This document shows, one piece after another, positions 56,710-62,955 of a stretch of 64,000 nt of DNA (positions are counted from its first letter, which is position 1; every line of letters begins with the position of its first letter). This DNA is from Pseudoclavibacter soli DSM 23366. GTDB taxonomy: Bacteria > Actinomycetota > Actinomycetes > Actinomycetales > Microbacteriaceae. The position numbers were made by a program, and so were the translations under genes. Below the pieces are notes generated by a model. That model worked only from the letters and a program-made list of their open reading frames with translations. It did not search any database and was not told where the DNA came from. Location of the stretch: positions 496,001-560,000 of the forward strand of contig NZ_AUIC01000003.1 in NCBI RefSeq assembly GCF_000423505.1. Direction: 5' to 3'.

Positions 56710-57093
56710 TCACTCCCCTGCTGCTGCGGTGCTGTGGATCTTCGCGGCCTCGTTCTCGGCCGCGCTCAGCTCGGCGCGCAGGCGCTCCGCCTGCGGGTCG
56801 AGGGTGCGGTTCGCAAACGACACGTACCACATAGTGATGGCGAAGGTCGTCACGAACTGGGCCAGCCCGAGCACGATGCCGAGGTTGAGTCGGCCGATCA
56901 CCGGCGTGGCCATCAGTGCGGGTTGGGTAATGGCGACCACCACGAAGCCGAAGTACCACACCAATGCGATGGCGAGCACCGGCAGCACGAAGCCGCGGTG
57001 GTTTTTCTTCAGCTGTCTGAACTCTGGTGATGCCTGGACGGCGATGTAGTCGATCTCACCTCTTTGTGCATCGACATATGCGTTGTGCGCCAC
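56710..57093 (-). CDS. DUF485 (YjcH-like) membrane protein
   Basis: 127 residues with two helices (about 35-57 and 70-93) flanked by charged ends; SPEFRQLKKNHRGFVLP is the DUF485 signature. It is nearly always the gene before actP and is thought to help the symporter, though its function is unproved. GTG 57093 has AAGGAGG at the right spacing. The stop codon lies 4 bases before actP. Confidence 0.9.
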   Translation of the reverse strand: MAHNAYVDAQRGEIDYIAVQASPEFRQLKKNHRGFVLPVLAIALVWYFGFVVVAITQPALMATPVIGRLNLGIVLGLAQFVTTFAITMWYVSFANRTLDPQAERLRAELSAAENEAAKIHSTAAAGE

Positions 57094-57125
57094 GGGGCCT
57101 CCTTGCCTCGTCGGGAATTTGCATC

Positions 57126-57176
57126 AATCTATCGAGGGCGCACAAGGATGCTCGAATCGTATACGCGCATCGTATA
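57126..57176 (-). promoter_or_regulatory. DUF485-actP promoter region with operator-like repeat
   Basis: A TAGATT box (minus strand, 57131-57126) lies 33 bases before the GTG. Just upstream of the expected -35, the plus-strand sequence ATCGTATA is repeated at 57156-57163 and 57169-57176, 13 bases apart. The repeat is more AT-rich than the surroundings and may bind a regulator; I do not recognise the motif. Nothing else is seen in the 154-base gap. Confidence 0.4.
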
Positions 57177-57247
57177 TCACCGATTCAGGTGGGCAGCTGG
57201 GTGCTGCTGTTCAGTGTGATTTGAGATATAGGAGGCTCGATCAGGCC

Positions 57248-58015
57248 TCAGCGCGGGCGCGACATGGCCACACTGCGGGCCTGCTCCACATAGGGGTCGT
57301 CGAGCGACGGTGTGGTGAGTATGCCATAGCGGTTGGCCAAGGCAGCGCCGATGAGATAGTCGGCCACTGCGGGGTTCTTGGGCAGCAGCGAACCATGCAG
57401 GTAGGTGCCGATCACGTTGGCGCGGCGGGCCCCCTCGGTGCGATCAGTGCCGTTGTTGCCGGCCCCGTGGCCTGGCCGCACCAGTCCGAGAGGTTCGACC
57501 TGTTCGCCCAGGAAAGTCTGGCCGCTGTGGTTCTCAAACCCCACAATGGGGCCGAACTGTTCGGTGTCGACGATGACGTTGCCCACGAGCCGGTCGCTCT
57601 CTCCCTTGGTGGTCACGTCAAGGATGCCGATGCCGGTGAGCTGCTGGCCGCCGATAGTGTCGAAGCTGCGCCCGAACAGCTGATATGACCCGCAGACCAG
57701 CAGCATGGGTATACCCAGGTCGACGAGCCCGCGCAGCCATCGTTCGCGCTGCAGCAGATCTCGGTAGACCTGCGCCTGGCCGGAGTCTTGCCCACCGCCA
57801 CCGATCACGATGTCGGCGCGGCGCGGCAGTGGCCCGCCCACTTCGAGGTCGTGCACCCGCGGCACGTAGCCGAGCCATTCGAGACGCCGCACCAGAGTAA
57901 GAGTGTTGCCCCAGTCGCCATAGATGTTGAGCTCGCGTGGGTAGAGCTGCACGATGTCGATCGGGCGCCCTACCTCATCGGCGGGCTCACCTGTGATCGG
58001 GTTCGTCTGCGCCAT
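57248..58015 (-). CDS. gatD: Lipid II isoglutaminyl synthase, glutaminase subunit
   Basis: Supplies ammonia from glutamine to MurT, which amidates D-Glu of lipid II to D-isoglutamine. 255 residues, class I-type glutaminase domain. The nucleophile is Cys in LLVCGSYQLFG near 103 and the partner His is in IGTYLHGSLLPKNP near 205. QLYPRELNIYGDWGN at the N-terminus is typical of GatD/CobQ-like proteins. ATG 58015 starts 2 bases after the murT stop; a longer frame to 58414 overlaps murT and is not used. Confidence 0.93.
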   Translation of the reverse strand: MAQTNPITGEPADEVGRPIDIVQLYPRELNIYGDWGNTLTLVRRLEWLGYVPRVHDLEVGGPLPRRADIVIGGGGQDSGQAQVYRDLLQRERWLRGLVDLGIPMLLVCGSYQLFGRSFDTIGGQQLTGIGILDVTTKGESDRLVGNVIVDTEQFGPIVGFENHSGQTFLGEQVEPLGLVRPGHGAGNNGTDRTEGARRANVIGTYLHGSLLPKNPAVADYLIGAALANRYGILTTPSLDDPYVEQARSVAMSRPR

Positions 58016-58017
58016 GA

Positions 58018-59325
58018 TCACTCCCCCATTCGCGTGACGGTGGTGTACTGCCCCAGCTCGCGACGAAGCCGCAGCATGGCCGTATACGTGGCGAAGATAC
58101 GCACGGGTAGCCCGGGGTTGTCGTTGAGCACGTGCGCGAGCGCCTTGGCGAAGTCGGGTTCGACGGTATCGACATCGACTAAGTCGTAACGCAGCCGCAG
58201 CGCCATCTCGGCCGCGCGCACGCCCGAGACGGCAGACACCCCCCGTTTGCGCAGCGCGCTGAAGTCGACATCCCACAGCCAGCTGAGGTCGCGGCCGTCG
58301 GCATAGGCATCGTTGATGGCGATGAGCACACACTCGCGAGGCTCGGCGGAGCGCAGCGAAGATCGAAAGCCACTCGGGTTCTTGACCAGCGTGATGCGCA
58401 CCGGCCGCCCCCACACCTTCAGCACCTCGCCACGGCCGAACGCCGCGGTGACGGTGCCGAGCGCGTCGATGAGCTCGCCGGTGTCGATGGGGTGCTCGGC
58501 GCTCGCTAGCGCCCGCACTCCGGCGAGTGCGGCCGCGGCGTTGAGCGCGTTGTGCGCCCCGCTCAGCTGCAGCGTGACCGGATATGAGGTGTCGTCGATC
58601 TCGTAGGCCACCTGCTGCCCATCGACCACGTCGAGACGCACATCGGCGTGCGGGGTGTGGCGCGCCAGCGCGGAGCTGACGTGCACATCTCGCGACTCGT
58701 GGCCGTCGTGCAGACTCTCGTCATCGGGAAACAGCTGGGAGAGCCCCTCGGCGAAGCCGAAGTAGCGCACATCGGTGCTCTCTGGCAGCGTCTCGGCGAT
58801 GGCACGCACCCGCGGGTCTTCGCGATTGAGCACGACCGTCTCGGTGGTGGCTCGAGCCACGGTGCCGAGCAGCTCGGCGGTGGTGTCGATCTCGCCGAAG
58901 CGGTCGAGCTGATCGCGCAGCACGTTCAGCAGCACCGATACCCGCGGGCGAACCTGCTCGACGAAGTGCACCGCGTGCGCCTCGTCGAGTTCGAGCACCG
59001 CGATGTCGGCGTGCAGCTCGCCGCGCCAGTCGACCTCGCCAAGCAGTGCAGCTACCACGCCACGCGTGAAATTCGAGCCGGTGGGGTTGGTGAACACCTT
59101 GAGCCCTTGAGCCTCGAGCACCTGCGTGATGATGCGAGTGGTGGTGGTTTTGCCATTAGTGCCAGACACCAGCAGCACACCTTGCGGCAGCTGCGCGAGG
59201 GTGTCGGCCATAAAACGCGGCGACAACCGCTCAACCACGAGCCCGGGCAGTGCCGAGCCTCCTCCGCGCAGCCGAGCAGCCAGCCTGGTGAGGCGGCCGA
59301 TGGCGACGACGAAGGGGTTGCTCAT
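58018..59325 (-). CDS. murT: Lipid II isoglutaminyl synthase, Mur-ligase-like subunit
   Basis: Phosphorylates the D-Glu carboxylate of lipid II and accepts ammonia from GatD. 435 residues. ATP loop SGTNGKTTTTRI near 53; LDEAHAVHFV and NVLRDQLDRFGEID mark the central Mur-ligase domain; the C-terminal domain has NPSGFRSSLR and NDAYADGRDLSWLWDVDF (DUF1727). The zinc-ribbon insert with four cysteines known from staphylococcal MurT is missing: the protein has a single cysteine (ECVLIAIND). ATG 59325 is preceded by TACAAT at 8 bases; a TTG at 59334 is possible. Confidence 0.92.
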   Translation of the reverse strand: MSNPFVVAIGRLTRLAARLRGGGSALPGLVVERLSPRFMADTLAQLPQGVLLVSGTNGKTTTTRIITQVLEAQGLKVFTNPTGSNFTRGVVAALLGEVDWRGELHADIAVLELDEAHAVHFVEQVRPRVSVLLNVLRDQLDRFGEIDTTAELLGTVARATTETVVLNREDPRVRAIAETLPESTDVRYFGFAEGLSQLFPDDESLHDGHESRDVHVSSALARHTPHADVRLDVVDGQQVAYEIDDTSYPVTLQLSGAHNALNAAAALAGVRALASAEHPIDTGELIDALGTVTAAFGRGEVLKVWGRPVRITLVKNPSGFRSSLRSAEPRECVLIAINDAYADGRDLSWLWDVDFSALRKRGVSAVSGVRAAEMALRLRYDLVDVDTVEPDFAKALAHVLNDNPGLPVRIFATYTAMLRLRRELGQYTTVTRMGE

Positions 59326-59333
59326 AACGCCCA

Positions 59334-59339
59334 ATTGTA
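59334..59339 (-). promoter_or_regulatory. -10 box of murT-gatD (leaderless)
   Basis: TACAAT on the minus strand, 8 bases before the murT ATG. Confidence 0.45.
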
Positions 59340-59386
59340 AACGCGACCGCCGACACCACCGGCCTCCACGCCGGGCGATTCACAGC

Positions 59387-59872
59387 TCAGTCTTGACCGT
59401 TGCCCGCTGCGAGGGTTCGGGCTGCCTGCCAGGCACCGAGCGCAGCTGAAACAGCCTCAGCACCCTTGCTCTCGACCGACCCGGGTAGTCCGGCACGATC
59501 CAGAGCCTGCTGCTCAGTGTCGCAGGTGAGCAGACCGAATCCCACCGGCTTGCCGGCGTCGAGCCCCACACGCAGCAACCCGTCGGTTGCCGCCTGACTC
59601 ACATACTCGAAGTGCGGCGTGCCACCGCGGATGATCACGCCCAGCGCGACCACCGCATCTGCCCCGCCTGCGAACGCGGCTTGGGCCGCGAGCGGCAGTT
59701 CGAAGCTGCCGGGCACTCGCACGAGACGCCACTGCGCCCCGCTGGCACGCAACGACTGCTCAGCGGCGGCGATCAGGCCATCCATCACCTCGGTGTGCCA
59801 GCTCGAAGCCACAACAGCCACCGACAGACCGGTGCCGTCAACGGTGAGTTCGGGCGCTCCCTGGCCGCTCAT
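59387..59872 (-). CDS. ribH: 6,7-dimethyl-8-ribityllumazine synthase
   Basis: Condenses the RibD product (after dephosphorylation) with the RibB product to lumazine. 161 residues. [17 protein letters not shown] near 14, [13 protein letters not shown] near 54 and [15 protein letters not shown] near 77 with the catalytic His are typical. It overlaps ribB by ATGA. Last gene of the FMN-riboswitch operon, before murT in the same direction. Confidence 0.94.
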   Translation of the reverse strand: MSGQGAPELTVDGTGLSVAVVASSWHTEVMDGLIAAAEQSLRASGAQWRLVRVPGSFELPLAAQAAFAGGADAVVALGVIIRGGTPHFEYVSQAATDGLLRVGLDAGKPVGFGLLTCDTEQQALDRAGLPGSVESKGAEAVSAALGAWQAARTLAAGNGQD

Positions 59873-60513
59873 GCGCCGACCTCCTCAAGCTCTGGCGCGG
59901 CAGTCGCGCTCTCGCGACGCCACTCGATCAGCTGTGCGACGGTGATCACCGGCAGCCCCTCTCGCTCACCGATGCGCTGTAGATCAGGCAGACGCGTCAT
60001 CGTGCCGTCGTCTTCGACCATCTCTGCGATCGCGGCCACCGGCGGCAGCCCGGCGATGCGCATCAGATCGACTCCGGCTTCAGTGTGGCCGGCGCGTTCG
60101 AGCACACCGCCATCGCGGGCACGCAGAGGCACCACATGCCCGGGTCGCAGCAGGGATGCGCTGGTCGAGCGGGCATCGGCCAACACGTTGAGCGTCGTGG
60201 TGCGGTCGGCGGCCGAGATGCCTGTGGTGATGCCCCCAGCCGCGTCGACGGTCACCGTGTAGGCCGTGCGCTTGGGATCTTGGTTGTGCTCGACCATTGG
60301 CGGCAGATCGAGCCGGTCGGCCAACTCTGCCGGCATGGGCGCGCAGAGAAACCCGGAGGTGTGCCGAATCATCCAGGCGATCCATTGGGGCGTGGCCAGC
60401 GCGGCCGAGATGATTGCGTCGCCTTCGTTCTCGCGGTGTTCGTCATCGGCGACCAGCACGGGCTTGCCGGCCCGAAGTGCGGCGACCGCTTCGGCGATGG
60501 TGCCGATCATCAT
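59869..60513 (-). CDS. ribB: 3,4-dihydroxy-2-butanone-4-phosphate synthase
   Basis: Makes the four-carbon unit of the riboflavin xylene ring from ribulose-5-phosphate. 214 residues, stand-alone. The acidic loop [12 protein letters not shown] near 23, GFLCAPMP near 53, [18 protein letters not shown] near 89 and [11 protein letters not shown]...[12 protein letters not shown] near 122-150 contain all known catalytic groups. No GTP cyclohydrolase domain is attached. It overlaps ribE and ribH by 4 bases at either end. Confidence 0.95.
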   Translation of the reverse strand: MMIGTIAEAVAALRAGKPVLVADDEHRENEGDAIISAALATPQWIAWMIRHTSGFLCAPMPAELADRLDLPPMVEHNQDPKRTAYTVTVDAAGGITTGISAADRTTTLNVLADARSTSASLLRPGHVVPLRARDGGVLERAGHTEAGVDLMRIAGLPPVAAIAEMVEDDGTMTRLPDLQRIGEREGLPVITVAQLIEWRRESATAAPELEEVGA

Positions 60514-61112
60514 GCGCCTCCTGCAGTGGCGGCCAGCAGTTGTCGCACGTGGCGAGCGAGCACGTCGGTCTCGAGATTGACTTGGTCACCCACGGCGAGC
60601 GCCCCGAGGTCGGTGTCTGCCTGCGTCTGCGGAATGAGCGACACCTCGAACCAATCGTCGTCGCGAGCGCTGACGGTCAGTGAGACGCCGTCGATGGCGA
60701 TGGACCCCTTGGCGACCAACAGATCGGCGATCTCGCCGGGCAGCGCGAAGCGCAGCACGAGCGAATCGCTGACCGGGGTGCGCGAGACCAACGCGGCCAC
60801 CGCATCCACATGGCCCTGCACGATGTGCCCACCGAGGCGGGCGTCGGCGCGCAGTGCACGTTCGAGGTTGACCGTGCGGCCGATTGGCAGCGCGCCGAGG
60901 GTGGTGCGGGCGAGCGTTTCGGGCATCGCGTCTGCGGTGAACTGAGTGTCGGTGTGATCGAGCACGGTCAGACACACGCCGTTGACCGCCACCGAATCAC
61001 CGCGACGCAGGTCAGCGGCGAAGTCGACGTCTGCAATAGTGACGTCGGCGGAGCGATCATGACGGCGCAGATCGGAGAGCGTGCCCCGGGCCTCAATGAG
61101 ACCGGTGAACAT
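60510..61112 (-). CDS. ribE: Riboflavin synthase alpha chain
   Basis: Dismutates two lumazine molecules to riboflavin. 200 residues in two similar halves, each a beta-barrel: MFTGLIEARG and SVAVNGVCLTV in the first, GHIVQGHVDAVA and SIAIDGVSLTVS in the second. The ATG at 61112 is preferred to the in-frame start at 61139 because MFTGLIE is the family N-terminus and GAGAGGAAC lies before it. First gene after the riboswitch. Confidence 0.94.
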   Translation of the reverse strand: MFTGLIEARGTLSDLRRHDRSADVTIADVDFAADLRRGDSVAVNGVCLTVLDHTDTQFTADAMPETLARTTLGALPIGRTVNLERALRADARLGGHIVQGHVDAVAALVSRTPVSDSLVLRFALPGEIADLLVAKGSIAIDGVSLTVSARDDDWFEVSLIPQTQADTDLGALAVGDQVNLETDVLARHVRQLLAATAGGA

Positions 61113-61139
61113 GTGTTCCTCTCTGCGCACGGGGAACAC
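61113..61139 (-). promoter_or_regulatory. Shine-Dalgarno-sequestering pair of ribE
   Basis: On the minus strand GTGTTCC (61139-61133) is perfectly complementary to GGAACAC (61119-61113), which holds the ribosome site touching the ATG. The competing stem GCACGGG/CCCGTGC overlaps the first strand. This fits translational control by the FMN riboswitch. Confidence 0.7.
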
Positions 61140-61182
61140 ACCGGCCCGTGCCGCGCATGGTGCGCGACAACACGCCGATCAG

Positions 61183-61320
61183 TGCTGACTCTCATCCAGA
61201 CTGTGACTGTCGGTGCCGGAGTTTCACCGGCTCGGCCGCAGGCACCCACCAGAAGAATGAGCACCCGAGGTTCGCGGACTATAACCGCCGGTTCGGAATT
61301 ACACCGACCCCGTGAGCACT
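61183..61320 (-). promoter_or_regulatory. FMN riboswitch (RFN element)
   Basis: Minus strand from about 61320: AGTGCT closes with AGCACT at 61183 as P1. Conserved blocks occur in order: CGGGGTCGGTGTAATTCCGA, ACCGGCGGT, AGTCCGCGA, GCCGGTGAAACTCCGGCACC, GACAGTCACAGTCTGGATGA. This is an unambiguous RFN element. FMN binding should reduce expression of ribE-ribB-ribH. Confidence 0.97.
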
Positions 61321-61335
61321 TGTTTAGCTTCTCTC

Positions 61336-61364
61336 AGTATGCTCCTCGCCGCAGCGGCCGACAA
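61336..61364 (-). promoter_or_regulatory. Promoter of ribE-ribB-ribH
   Basis: TTGTCG (61364-61359), 17 bases, CATACT (61341-61336), placing the RNA start 8-10 bases before the riboswitch. Confidence 0.55.
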
Positions 61365-61439
61365 CTCCGCAGACATCAAGCGTCACGAATGCGGCGACGC
61401 GCTAGGCTCAAGGGGAACTGTGCAACGAGGAGGACAGCG

Positions 61440-61724
61440 ATGGGCAAGACCAAGAGCGAACTGACCGAGAAGAAGCTGCAGCGCCTGTCGACCGGCCAGC
61501 GCGTGGCAACTGTCACGCTGACCGTAGCGCAGATCGGCCTGGCAGCCTACGCCGCGTTCGATCTCGTGCGTCGGCCCGAGTCGCAGATTCGCGGCTCGAA
61601 GGCGGGCTGGGCACCGGCTCTGCTGGTGAACTGGGTGGGCCCAGCCTCATATCTCGCGTTCGGGCGCATCAAGCCCAAGAAGGTCGTGGTTAAGCCAGCG
61701 AAGGCCGCTGACGCCGACGACTGA
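61440..61724 (+). CDS. Small two-helix membrane protein (PLDc_N-like)
   Basis: 94 residues. A basic N-terminus (MGKTKSELTEKKLQRLSTGQ), one helix at about 24-44 and a second at about 60-75 with PALLVNWVGPASYLAFGR, resembling the PLDc_N motif of small membrane proteins; then a Lys/Ala tail. Function unknown. CGAGGAGGA precedes the ATG at a good distance, and TAGGCT at 61403-61408 is a likely -10 box. It ends one base before the convergent SDR gene. Confidence 0.75.
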   Translation: MGKTKSELTEKKLQRLSTGQRVATVTLTVAQIGLAAYAAFDLVRRPESQIRGSKAGWAPALLVNWVGPASYLAFGRIKPKKVVVKPAKAADADD

Positions 61725-61725
61725 T

Positions 61726-62535
61726 CTAGTGCTCGCCGAGGGCTTTGGCCACTCCGGCGATCAGCAGACGGCGTGGCACCAATCGCGCCAGCGTCGCGCC
61801 GAGGGCATTGCCCAGGCCGGCGACCACTGACGGTGCCGGGCTGCGCCGCTCGAGCTCGCGAAAGGCCCGATCAACCACCTGCGGCACACTGAGATGCTGC
61901 CCCACGTCGAAACGATCGGTGCCCACCACGTCGAAGAACTCGGTGCGGGTGGGTCCGGGCGAGAGCGCGATCACCCGAAGCCCGCGGCGCCGATACTCGC
62001 CCCACAGCGCCTCGGTGAACGAGCGCACATATGCTTTGGTCGCCGCGTAGACGGCCATGTACGGCACCGGCTGATACGAGGCAGTGCTCGCAACGTTGAT
62101 CACGGTGCCGTCGCCCACTGCCAGCAGGTCGTCGATGAACGCCCGCGTGAAGGTGGTGAGCGCCCGCACGTTGAGGTCCACCTCCTGCGCGATACGCTCC
62201 GGGTCTTCGTGCTCGAACGGGCCGAACGTGCCGAATCCGGCATTGTTCACCAAGATGCCCACGCGACCACCAGCGTTGGTGACAGATTCGCGCACCTTGG
62301 CCACGGCATCCGGCGCGGTGATATCGACCGCGATCACGTGCACCTGCGCGGCGTAACGGTGGCGCAGTCGTGCGGCGATGCCCTCGAGTCGATCGGCGCG
62401 GCGGGCAACCAAATGCACGACGGCGCCGGCGGCCGCCAGACGTTCGGCGAACTCCTCGCCGAGTCCGGAGCTGGCTCCAGTGACAACAGCGTGGCGTCCG
62501 AGGTAGCGGGTGGTGTCGATCCAGGCAGTGCTCAT
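61726..62535 (-). CDS. Short-chain dehydrogenase/reductase
   Basis: 269 residues, classical SDR. VTGASSGLGEEFA near 17 binds the cofactor, LVARRAD suggests NADPH, VNNAGFG is conserved, and the catalytic Ser, Tyr and Lys are in NVASTASY...YAATKAYV near 140-158. SPGPTRTEFF follows. The C-terminal part with LARLVPRRLLI matches the DltE-like/oxidoreductase subgroup. Substrate unknown. ATG 62535 lies 7 bases after a TAGACT box; ATG 62541 is too close to it. Confidence 0.88.
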   Translation of the reverse strand: MSTAWIDTTRYLGRHAVVTGASSGLGEEFAERLAAAGAVVHLVARRADRLEGIAARLRHRYAAQVHVIAVDITAPDAVAKVRESVTNAGGRVGILVNNAGFGTFGPFEHEDPERIAQEVDLNVRALTTFTRAFIDDLLAVGDGTVINVASTASYQPVPYMAVYAATKAYVRSFTEALWGEYRRRGLRVIALSPGPTRTEFFDVVGTDRFDVGQHLSVPQVVDRAFRELERRSPAPSVVAGLGNALGATLARLVPRRLLIAGVAKALGEH

Positions 62536-62542
62536 GCGCATG

Positions 62543-62548
62543 AGTCTA
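62543..62548 (-). promoter_or_regulatory. -10 box of the SDR gene (leaderless)
   Basis: TAGACT on the minus strand, 7 bases before the ATG at 62535. Confidence 0.45.
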
Positions 62549-62558
62549 CGGCCATGTG

Positions 62559-62639
62559 TGTTCGTTGGTCACGCTGCGCCATCGCTCGCCGCTGCCAGGC
62601 CTCCCTGTGACCAACGAACATACCGGCTGACCAACGAGC
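62559..62639. repeat. Dispersed 20-base-period repeat, copy 2
   Basis: Inverted unit TGTTCGTTGGTCAC (62559-62572), then direct units GTGACCAACGAACA (62607-62620) and CTGACCAACGAGC (62627-62639), the direct units 20 bases apart. The first two units are perfect 14-base complements. Layout and sequence match copy 1 at 37536-37594. Confidence 0.85.
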
Positions 62640-62657
62640 GCGCGCATGAGCGCAGAA

Positions 62658-62699
62658 AAAGGCCCTGCTAGCAGTAAACAACTGACTAACAGGGCCTTT
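62658..62699 (-). terminator. Terminator of the tRNA-Met transcript
   Basis: On the minus strand AAAGGCCCTG pairs with CAGGGCCTTT (10 base pairs), followed by further T, 7 bases past the tRNA 3' end. Confidence 0.88.
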
Positions 62700-62705
62700 G
62701 CCTTG

Positions 62706-62779
62706 TTGCGGGGGCTGGATTTGAACCAACGACCTCCGGGTTATGAGCCCGGCGAGCTACCGAACTGCTCCACCCCGCG
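62706..62779 (-). tRNA. Initiator tRNA-Met (anticodon CAT)
   Basis: 74 bases. The acceptor CGCGGGG/CCCCGCA leaves the C1-A72 mismatch that marks bacterial initiator tRNA. The anticodon stem has three G-C pairs (GGG/CCC) next to loop CTCATAA, a second initiator mark. T-arm GTTGGTTCAAATCCAGC. The discriminator is A and CCA is not encoded (CAA follows). Confidence 0.95.
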
Positions 62780-62791
62780 GCACAAACACCG

Positions 62792-62820
62792 ACTGTACCA
62801 CATCTTCCACACCCTGCCAA
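62792..62820 (-). promoter_or_regulatory. Promoter of initiator tRNA-Met
   Basis: TTGGCA (62820-62815), 17 bases, TACAGT (62797-62792), 12 bases before the mature tRNA. The strongest promoter match in the window. Confidence 0.7.
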
Positions 62821-62955
62821 CACCTGCACCATTTCTACACAGGCGCGACTCTGGTCGAATCTCTCCACAAGGCGCCCCGTGAACAAGTCTGCGCAGCGCA
62901 GCGCCCATAACGTCAGAGCACCCCCACATCCCTGTTCACGATCACGGAGGTCTCT

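Noticed and set aside
58016-58414. Longer start for gatD
   Set aside because: It would overlap the C-terminal domain of murT in another frame; ATG 58015 directly follows the murT stop.
60810-61439. Open frame running from inside ribE antisense through the riboswitch into the small membrane protein gene
   Set aside because: It is antisense to ribE and the RFN element; only the part from ATG 61440 has a ribosome site and a protein-like sequence.
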